In this document: positions 58,488 through 64,000 of the stretch, in pieces
How the letters are laid out: each line of letters opens with the position of its first letter
Numbering within the stretch: the first letter of the stretch is position 1
NCBI RefSeq assembly: GCF_026967935.1
Contig: NZ_JAPVBL010000001.1
Location: forward strand, 62,001-126,000
Source: Modestobacter sp. VKM Ac-2982
GTDB lineage: Bacteria; Actinomycetota; Actinomycetes; Mycobacteriales; Geodermatophilaceae
Direction: 5' to 3'
DNA length: 64,000 bases
Translations under genes and position numbers: made by a program
The notes under the pieces: model-generated
Told to the model about the DNA's origin: nothing
Database searches by the model: none
What the model saw: only the letters and a program-made list of their open reading frames with translations

Positions 58488-59786
58488 GTGTACCTGTCGA
58501 AGACCGAGGCCGCCGTCCTCACCAGCACGCTGCCGCGCACCCTGCCGCGGCCCACCCCACCGGCGCCGAAGGCGAAGCGGCGGCTGTGGCCGATGCTCGG
58601 GCCGGCGTTCGTCGCGGCCGTCGCCTACGTCGATCCCGGGAACTTCGCCACCAACTTCTCCGGCGGCGCCTCGTTCGGCTACACCCTGCTGTGGGTGATC
58701 GTCGCGGCCAACCTGATGGCGATGCTGATCCAGACCCTCACCGCCAAGCTGGGGCTGGCGACCGGGCGGGACCTGGCCACCTGCTGCCGCGAACGGTTCC
58801 CCCGGCCGGTCACCTGGGGGCTGTGGGCGCAGGCCGAGGCGGTCGCGATCGCCACCGACCTGGCCGAGATCGTCGGCGGGGCGGTCGCGCTGAACCTGCT
58901 GTTCGGGGTGCCGCTGTGGATGGGCGGGATCATCACCGCGATCGTCGCGTTCATCCTGCTGGCCGCGCAGTCGCGGGGGTTCCGGCCGTTCGAGCGGGTG
59001 ATCACCGGGCTGCTGCTGGTGATCGGTGGTGGGTTCGTCTACACGCTGATCGGCGCCGGGGTCGACCCGGGCGGCGTCGCCTCCGGCATGGTGCCCAGCT
59101 TCGCCGGCACCGACAGCCTGCTGCTGGCCACCGGCATCCTCGGCGCGACGGTGATGCCGCACGTCATCTACGTGCACTCCGCGCTCACCCCGGGCCGGTA
59201 CGGCGACACCGTCACCGCGGGGAGGTCGCACTCCGGACGGCGCGGGCTGCTGCGCGCCCAGCGGATCGACGTCTTCATCGCGATGGGGCTGGCCGGGCTG
59301 GTCAACGCGGCGATGCTGGTGATCGCCGCCCAGCTGTTCACCTCCGGTGACGGCATCGAGTCGCTGGAGAGCGTGCACGCGGGCCTCGGCGACCAGTTGG
59401 GCAGCGGCGCGGCCCTGGCCTTCGCGATCGCCCTGCTCGCCGCCGGGTTCGCCAGCTCCTCGGTCGGCACCCACGCCGGGCAGGTCGTGATGGCCGGGTT
59501 CCTGCGCAAGCACATCCCGGTGCTGACCCGCCGGCTGATCACCCTCGCCCCGGCGCTGCTGGTGCTCGGCCTGGGCGGTGACCCGACGACGGCGCTGGTC
59601 TGGTCGCAGGTGGTGCTCTGCTTCGGCATCCCGTTCGCCCTGGTGCCGCTGCTGTGGCTGACCAGCCGCAAGGACCTGATGGGCGGCTGGGTCAACCGGC
59701 GGGTCACCACGCTGACCGGGTCGGTCGTCGCCGCACTGATCATCGCGCTGAACGCCTACCTGCTGGTGAGCACCTTCCTCGGCTGA
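58488..59786 (+). CDS. mntH: NRAMP manganese/iron transporter
   Basis: 432 aa with eleven predicted membrane helices. The helix 1 motif DPGN (Asp49-Asn52: AYVDPGNFATN) and helix 6 MPHVIYVHSA are the metal-binding signatures of NRAMP. It imports Mn2+ or Fe2+ with protons. GTG 58488 is preceded by GAGG. The box at 58379 indicates regulation by a MntR/IdeR-type repressor. It ends 3 bp before the convergent VOC gene. Confidence 0.95.
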   Translation: MYLSKTEAAVLTSTLPRTLPRPTPPAPKAKRRLWPMLGPAFVAAVAYVDPGNFATNFSGGASFGYTLLWVIVAANLMAMLIQTLTAKLGLATGRDLATCCRERFPRPVTWGLWAQAEAVAIATDLAEIVGGAVALNLLFGVPLWMGGIITAIVAFILLAAQSRGFRPFERVITGLLLVIGGGFVYTLIGAGVDPGGVASGMVPSFAGTDSLLLATGILGATVMPHVIYVHSALTPGRYGDTVTAGRSHSGRRGLLRAQRIDVFIAMGLAGLVNAAMLVIAAQLFTSGDGIESLESVHAGLGDQLGSGAALAFAIALLAAGFASSSVGTHAGQVVMAGFLRKHIPVLTRRLITLAPALLVLGLGGDPTTALVWSQVVLCFGIPFALVPLLWLTSRKDLMGGWVNRRVTTLTGSVVAALIIALNAYLLVSTFLG

Positions 59787-59789
59787 CCG

Positions 59790-60173
59790 TCAGTCCCGCT
59801 CGACGACGAGGCAGAAGGGGTGTCCGGCGGGGTCCAGCAGCACCCGGACGTGCTCCTGAGGCTGCCACTCCGCCACGGTCGCCCCCAACGCCACCGCGTC
59901 GGCGGCGGCAGTGTCGAGGTCACCCACCTGGAAGTCCAGGTGCACCATCGGGCGTTGCCCGCCCTCGACCGGCGGCCAGACCGGTGACCGGTAGTCCGTG
60001 GCCTGCTGGAACACCAGGAAGCTGGGGCCGGGCAGCGCGGCGAGGACCGTCGTCCCGGGCTCCTCGTGGACGACGGGCCAGTCGAGCAGCTGCGAGTAGA
60101 ACCGGGCCAGCGCGCCCGGGTCGGGTGCCTCGACTGCCGGCCCCCACCACATGCCCTGCGTCCGCGACCGCAC
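59790..60173 (-). CDS. VOC family protein
   Basis: 127 aa VOC domain with the same pattern as the protein at 5212: PDPGALARFYSQLLDWPVV, HLDFQVGDLDTAAADAVALGA and VRVLLDPAGHPFCL. Metal ligands are consistent (His, Glu). GTG 60173 and ATG 60152 are both possible starts; neither has a strong ribosome site. Function is unknown. Confidence 0.75.
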   Translation of the reverse strand: MRSRTQGMWWGPAVEAPDPGALARFYSQLLDWPVVHEEPGTTVLAALPGPSFLVFQQATDYRSPVWPPVEGGQRPMVHLDFQVGDLDTAAADAVALGATVAEWQPQEHVRVLLDPAGHPFCLVVERD

Positions 60174-60281
60174 CGCCGCAGCGTGGTCGCCGCACCGGTG
60201 GCCGTCAACCGTCGGCGGGAACCACGCGACGGCATGCCGCGTTGACGCCGAACCGCCCGCCGCCCGCCATGGAGGCCCGCC

Positions 60282-60959
60282 GTGCTGCCGCTGCCCTCGC
60301 TCACCGCCCAGGCCGGACGACTCGTCGAGCTGGGGGTGCACACGATCGCCGGCCTCACCGCTGCCGAGCTCTGCGCCGCTGCGGCCGCCGCCGGGCGCCG
60401 GGACGGTGCGCTCCTGGTCGTCCACCCCGATCGAGCGCCGGCATCCCGGCTGGCCGAGTTGGTCGAGCGGGAGGGCAAGCGCGGCTTCGTCGTCCTCGAC
60501 ATGACCGACGTCGACGCGTTCACCCCGACCGAGCACGCCCTGCTGCCGGACGCGCAGGTGTACCTGGTCGACGGTCTCGAGCGCGGCGACGAGATGTTGA
60601 ACTGGAGCCCGGACGAGGCGCTGCCGGCGATCACCGCCCGAGGGCGCACGCCGCTCACCCTCGGCGAGGGCGTGCACTGGTTGCTGCAGCAGCCGGAGGC
60701 CCTGGAGCGGAACCGCTGCTTCATGACCATCGGTTCCCGGTTGCGCCGGCCCGACGGCCGGCTGGACGCCCGGACACCCGCGCTCTGGCTGAGCAACGGC
60801 ACCGGCCGGGACGGGCGCGGACGGCGCGGAGCCCCCAAGATCGGCTGGTGCTGGGCCGGCAACCGGCACACCTGGCTGGGCTTCGCCTCCGCCGCGGGGC
60901 GTGCAGCTGTGCCGGTGCCCACCGATGAGAACCGGCGCAGGCCGGCGTCTGTTGGGTGA
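60282..60959 (+). CDS. DUF5701 family protein
   Basis: 225 aa. It contains family blocks LLVVHPDRAPASRLAELVEREGK, GFVVLDMTDVDAFTP, YLVDGLERGDEMLNWSPDEALPAI, LTLGEGVHWLLQQPEALERNRCFMTIGS and PKIGWCWAGNRHTWLGFASAA. The domain is of unknown function in actinobacteria. Start GTG 60282. The C-terminus is basic and unstructured. It ends 46 bp before the RibD-like gene. Confidence 0.8.
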   Translation: MLPLPSLTAQAGRLVELGVHTIAGLTAAELCAAAAAAGRRDGALLVVHPDRAPASRLAELVEREGKRGFVVLDMTDVDAFTPTEHALLPDAQVYLVDGLERGDEMLNWSPDEALPAITARGRTPLTLGEGVHWLLQQPEALERNRCFMTIGSRLRRPDGRLDARTPALWLSNGTGRDGRGRRGAPKIGWCWAGNRHTWLGFASAAGRAAVPVPTDENRRRPASVG

Positions 60960-61005
60960 CACCGTCACCCCCGCACCAGCCGGGCGAACACCGAGGAGCA
61001 CCGCC

Positions 61006-61560
61006 ATGGGCGCGATCAAAGTCCACGAGTTCACCACCGTCGACGGGGTGGTCGACGCCCCGATGTGGACGATGGACTACGGCTTCCCCGACGACCTGGC
61101 CGCCTCCATCGGCACGCTGACCGGCTCCTCCACCGGGATCCTGCTCGGCCGCACCACCTTCGAGATGTTCGCCCCGGCCTGGTCGACGCGGACCGTGGAG
61201 GACGACGAAGGCGCCCCGTTCTTCAACGACACCCGCAAGTACGTGGTCAGCTCGACGATGACCGACGCCGAGTCGGTCTGGCGGAACTCGACCGTGCTCG
61301 GCGGGTACTCGCCCGACCGGATCCGGGCGCTCAAGGACGACGCGGACGGCGACCTGTACGTCAGCGGCAGCGCCACGCTGGTCCGGGCGCTGCTCGCCGA
61401 CGGGCTGGTCGACGAGCTGCACCTCTACGTCTACCCGTTGGCCGTGGGCACCGGCATCCGACTGTTCCCGGAGGGCACGTCCCAGCCACTGTCCCTGCTC
61501 GGCGCCGCGACCCTCTCCAACGGCGTCGCCCACCTCACCTACGGCCCGGCCGCCGCTTGA
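61006..61560 (+). CDS. Dihydrofolate-reductase-like RibD C-terminal domain protein
   Basis: 184 aa. KVHEFTTVDGVVDAP, ILLGRTTFEMFAPAW, KYVVSSTM, LYVSGSATLVRALLADGLVDELHLYVYPLAVGTGIRLFPEG are typical of the YyaP/RibD_C family of DHFR-like reductases. It probably reduces a NADPH-dependent substrate, unknown. ATG 61006 follows GAGGAG. Confidence 0.9.
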   Translation: MGAIKVHEFTTVDGVVDAPMWTMDYGFPDDLAASIGTLTGSSTGILLGRTTFEMFAPAWSTRTVEDDEGAPFFNDTRKYVVSSTMTDAESVWRNSTVLGGYSPDRIRALKDDADGDLYVSGSATLVRALLADGLVDELHLYVYPLAVGTGIRLFPEGTSQPLSLLGAATLSNGVAHLTYGPAAA

Positions 61561-61640
61561 CCCTCGCTCTTGCGCCGTTCCCCGCTTTCCTGCGCCGCTG
61601 CACCGGCGCGAGAGCGGAGGGACCGGCGGGAGAGCGGCCA

Positions 61641-61676
61641 CCGAGGGGCCAAGATCGCGACTTTGGCCCCCTCGGT
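61641..61676. repeat. Palindromic repeat, intergenic copy
   Basis: The 25-mer at 61646-61670 differs from the hyuB copy (25451-25475) at one position. Here the palindrome extends outward (CCGAGGGGCCAA and TTGGCCCCCTCGG) with one extra C, so it folds into a strong hairpin between convergent genes. Confidence 0.8.
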
Positions 61677-61684
61677 CGCTGGCT

Positions 61685-62161
61685 TCAGGCCGGTGGGGCC
61701 TCGCCGACCTCGGCGAACAGGGGGACGGCGCTGAGGCCGGCCACCGCCTGCTCCGCACCACCGGCCGGTTCGGCGACCGCGGGGGGCACCAGCACCTCGA
61801 CGCCGTCACCCTCCGGCCGGGCGGTGGCGGAGGCGAGGACGCCCGGGTGGTCCCGGAGCAGCCGCTCCGCCTCCGCCCGCAGGTCACCGGGGCGGAACTC
61901 GGTCTGCTGCACCGTGACCTCGCAGCCGGGATCGGCCAGCACGGCCTGCACCGGCGCCGGGAGCTCCCCGTGCCAGCGCACGGTCAGCCGCTTCCGGTCC
62001 AGGCTGATGCCCGGGGTGCCGAAGTCCGGCGAGTCCCCGGCCACCTCGCTCAGCCGTTCCAGCAGGTCGTAGATCGCCGTCGGACCGCCCGGGTAGGCCA
62101 CGAACTCACCGTGCCCCAGCCTCGGCGCAGGCCCCGCGGACGCCTTCTTGCGTGCTGCCAT
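61685..62161 (-). CDS. Hypothetical protein
   Basis: 158 aa. Lys-rich start, then GEFVAYPGGPTAIYDLLERLSEVAGDSPDFGTPGISLDRKRLTVRWHG, a predicted alpha/beta domain, and RAEAERLLRDHPGVLASATARP. Family not recognised. ATG 62161 is taken; two further ATG codons lie 12 nt upstream. It is divergent from the SDR gene with 26 bp between them. Confidence 0.65.
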   Translation of the reverse strand: MAARKKASAGPAPRLGHGEFVAYPGGPTAIYDLLERLSEVAGDSPDFGTPGISLDRKRLTVRWHGELPAPVQAVLADPGCEVTVQQTEFRPGDLRAEAERLLRDHPGVLASATARPEGDGVEVLVPPAVAEPAGGAEQAVAGLSAVPLFAEVGEAPPA

Positions 62162-62187
62162 GCCGGCCATCATCCAGGCTGGGCCGC

Positions 62188-62983
62188 ATGGAGATCTCCG
62201 GTGCACGCATCTGGGTCACCGGCGCCTCGACCGGCATCGGGGCAGCGCTGGCAACGGAGCTCGCCGACCGCGGGGCCCGGGTGGCGATCAGCGCCCGCAA
62301 CGCCGAGCAGCTCGCCGAGGTGGCTGGGAGCCGGATGGTCGTCGTCCCGGTGGACGTCACCGACCGGGCGGCCACCGTGGCCGCGGGCGAACGGGTCCGG
62401 GAGGCCCTGGGCGGCCTGGACGTCGCCGTCCTGAACGCCGGCACCTGGTCGTCGTTCCACGTGGAACCGTGGGACTCGCAGCTGTTCGCCGACCACCTGC
62501 AGGTCAACGTGATGGGCGCGGTGCACACCATGGAGGCCGTCGTCCCGCAGATGCTGGCCGCCGGTCGCGGCCGGGTCGTGGGGGTCGCCTCGGTCGCCGG
62601 CTACCGCGGCCTGCCCCGCTCGGAGGCCTACAACGCGGGCAAGGCGGCGCTGATCAACCTGCTGGAGGGCCTGCGCGGCTCGCTGGCCCCGCGCGGCGTC
62701 GTCGTCCAGATCGTCAACCCGGGGTTCGTGACCACCCCGGCTGACCGACCGGAACCTCTTCCCGATGCCGTTCAAGGTCGAGGCCGACGTCGCCGCTCGC
62801 ACCATCGCCGACGGAATCGCCAGGGACAAGGCCGAGGTGGTCTTCCCGGTGCCGATGATGATCGGGATGAAGCTGGCCCGGCTGCTGCCGGTGCGGCTCT
62901 GGACCCGGCTCACCGCCGAACTCGCCCGCCGGGGCGTGACCAAGAGGCCCAGCGACGAGTCGCCGCCGTCCGTTCGACAGTGA
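62188..62983 (+). pseudogene. Short-chain dehydrogenase with a single-base frameshift
   Basis: From ATG 62188 the frame encodes a classical SDR (TGASTGIG, VLNAGTW, YNAGKAAL with Tyr/Lys). At 62739-62740 one extra G breaks the frame; the +1 frame continues LTDRNLFPMPFKVEADVAARTIADGIARDKA and ends at 62983. Deleting one G in CCCCGG restores a 264-residue protein. As read, the protein loses its C-terminal about 80 residues and is replaced by basic nonsense. This may be real or a sequencing error in a G/C run. Confidence 0.82.
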
Positions 62984-63004
62984 TCAGGTGACCTGACCAC
63001 TGAC

Positions 63005-63038
63005 TGTCCCCCCGCACCAACGCGGGTGCAGGGGGACA
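63005..63038. terminator. 14-bp hairpin between convergent SDR genes
   Basis: TGTCCCCCCGCACC (63005-63018) pairs with 63025-63038 with one mismatch, loop AACGCG. It is nested in an outer dyad, CAGTGATCAGGTG (62978-62990) with CACCTGATCAGTG (63053-63065), also one mismatch. Confidence 0.8.
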
Positions 63039-63078
63039 TCCGGTGATCAGGGCACCTGATCAGTGCTGAGGGTCCGGG

Positions 63079-63834
63079 TCAGGCGCGGGGGCCGCCGGCG
63101 ACGTAGATGACCTGGCCGGACACGAAGCCCGCGCCCTCGCTGCACAGGAACGACGCGGTGTGCGCGATGTCCTCGGGCTGGCCGACCCGGGCGACCGGGA
63201 TCTGCTTGGCGGCCATCTCCTTGAACTGCTCGAACGGCACGCCCACCCGCTCGGCGGTCTGCGCGGTCATCTCGGTCTCGATGAAGCCGGGGGCGATCGC
63301 GTTCGCGGTCACGTTGTACCGGCCGAGCTCGATGGCGAGGGTCTTGGTGAAGCCCTGCATGCCCGCCTTGGCCGCGGAGTAGTTGACCTGGCCGCGGTTG
63401 CCCAGCGCCGAGACGCTGGAGAGGTTCACGATCCGGCCGAACTCGGCCTCGACCATGTGCTTCTGCGCGGCCTTGCTCATCAGGAAGGCGCCCCGCAGGT
63501 GCACGCCCATGACGGCGTCCCAGTCGGCGACGCTCATCTTGAACAGCAGGTTGTCCCGGGTGATGCCGGCGTTGTTGACCAGCACCGTCGGGGCGCCCAG
63601 CTCGGCGGCGATGCGCTCGACCGCGGCGTTGACCGACTCCTCCTCGGCGACGTTCGCACCGACCGCGAGCGCCTCGCCCCCGGCCTTCTGGATCTCCTCG
63701 ACCGTGCCCGCGCAGGCGGCTTCGTCCAGGTCCAGGACGGCGACGGCCATCCCGTCCTGGGCGAACCGCCGTGCGATGGCCGCGCCGATCCCGCGCGCCG
63801 CTCCTGTGATGATCGCCGTCCGCTGCTGAGCCAC
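63079..63834 (-). CDS. fabG: 3-oxoacyl-ACP / acetoacetyl-CoA reductase-type SDR
   Basis: 251 aa. TGAARGIG, NNAGITRDN, NLSSVSALGNRGQVNYSAAKAGMQGFTKTLA and the C-terminal PEDIAHTASFLCSEGAGFVSGQVIYVAGG are FabG-type. It reduces beta-ketoacyl thioesters with NADPH, in fatty-acid or polyhydroxybutyrate synthesis. GTG 63834 follows GAGGAG. The length and motif order are as expected, with no odd residue. Confidence 0.9.
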   Translation of the reverse strand: MAQQRTAIITGAARGIGAAIARRFAQDGMAVAVLDLDEAACAGTVEEIQKAGGEALAVGANVAEEESVNAAVERIAAELGAPTVLVNNAGITRDNLLFKMSVADWDAVMGVHLRGAFLMSKAAQKHMVEAEFGRIVNLSSVSALGNRGQVNYSAAKAGMQGFTKTLAIELGRYNVTANAIAPGFIETEMTAQTAERVGVPFEQFKEMAAKQIPVARVGQPEDIAHTASFLCSEGAGFVSGQVIYVAGGPRA

Positions 63835-63954
63835 TGCATCTCCTCGTCGAGTACGTCGACGGGCCATGGTCGTCCGGCCCGCCGTGCTGCCGTCCTGCCT
63901 ATCACCAGCCCACCGCGGCCGCGCACCCGACCGGGTTACGCTCGCCGCTCACAC

Positions 63955-64000
63955 ACGACAGGGGAGCGCCTCGGCGCTGAGAGTGCGGGCAACCGCAGAC
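63955..64000 (+). promoter_or_regulatory. TPP riboswitch (THI element), 5' part, cut by window end
   Basis: Starting with ACAGGGGAGC, followed by a short stem and the invariant CTGAGA at 63978-63983, then GTGCGGGCAACCGCAGAC. This is the P1/P2-P3 start of the thiamine-pyrophosphate aptamer. The 3' half (ACCTGATCC...) and the controlled gene (for example thiC or thiO) lie beyond base 64000. The plus orientation means the gene is to the right. Confidence 0.85.

Noticed and set aside
1-64000. CRISPR arrays, insertion sequences, prophage or attachment sites
   Set aside because: No spaced direct-repeat array, transposase, integrase or tRNA-adjacent repeat was found by reading both strands.

Overview
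The window is very GC-rich actinobacterial DNA with frequent GTG starts, 4-bp stop/start overlaps and perfect GC-rich hairpins in place of T-tailed terminators. Gene content (whiE-like type II PKS, DasR-type GntR regulator, GAF-ANTAR protein, MEDS/ATPase and STAS proteins, ACC deaminase, urate degradation) and a shared palindromic intergenic repeat suggest a soil or rock actinomycete, probably of the Geodermatophilaceae (Blastococcus, Geodermatophilus or Modestobacter type). The assignment is inference. No rRNA, tRNA, CRISPR array, transposase or phage gene was seen.

Layout. 1-9.3 kb: two cell-surface proteins, an alpha/beta hydrolase, a sulfite-oxidase-like membrane molybdoenzyme, a dienelactone hydrolase, a VOC protein, a secreted beta-helix protein and an ABC-2 export pair. 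9.3-22.7 kb is the most interesting part. Two LuxR-type response regulators without a phospho-acceptor Asp lie divergently from an 11-gene type II polyketide operon: TcmI cyclase, fused AccD-AccA carboxyltransferase, BCCP, biotin carboxylase, ACP, TcmN/WhiE-VI aromatase, an acyltransferase homologue lacking its catalytic Ser, cupin, KS-alpha, KS-beta/CLF with Gly at the usual Gln, and a double-ABM/FAD hydroxylase fusion. The operon appears to make its own malonyl-CoA, load its own ACP and build, fold and oxidise an aromatic (probably pigment) polyketide.

22.7-31.6 kb: hemerythrin, hydantoinase/oxoprolinase pair hyuAB, a tandem duplication of a lipoprotein gene with its flanking control regions, a DUF1992 gene broken by an amber codon, a Nudix protein, STAS protein, small lipoprotein and a MarR/NmrA pair. 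32-42.8 kb: MEDS/ATPase regulator, urate-degradation genes (CitE-like DUF6986, OHCU decarboxylase, HIU hydrolase, uricase), GAF-ANTAR regulator, chemoreceptor, phosphoribosyltransferase, RlmG/RsmC-like methyltransferase, haloalkane dehalogenase and MsrA.

42.8-52 kb: SDR plus CurA-type reductase, small membrane proteins, an AraC-family remnant, a double-MerR regulator facing a DUF6194 gene, an orphan Imm-5-like protein, the GntR/ACC-deaminase pair, rhodanese and an HxlR/azoreductase pair with a repeated operator. 51.6-54.9 kb: nagA-nagB-dasR-like-GNAT operon with a dre-type palindrome. 55-64 kb: thioesterase, VOC proteins, Mut7-C protein, lone clpP, mntH with a DtxR/MntR-type box, DUF5701 and RibD-like proteins, a frameshifted SDR, FabG, and the start of a TPP riboswitch whose gene lies beyond the window.
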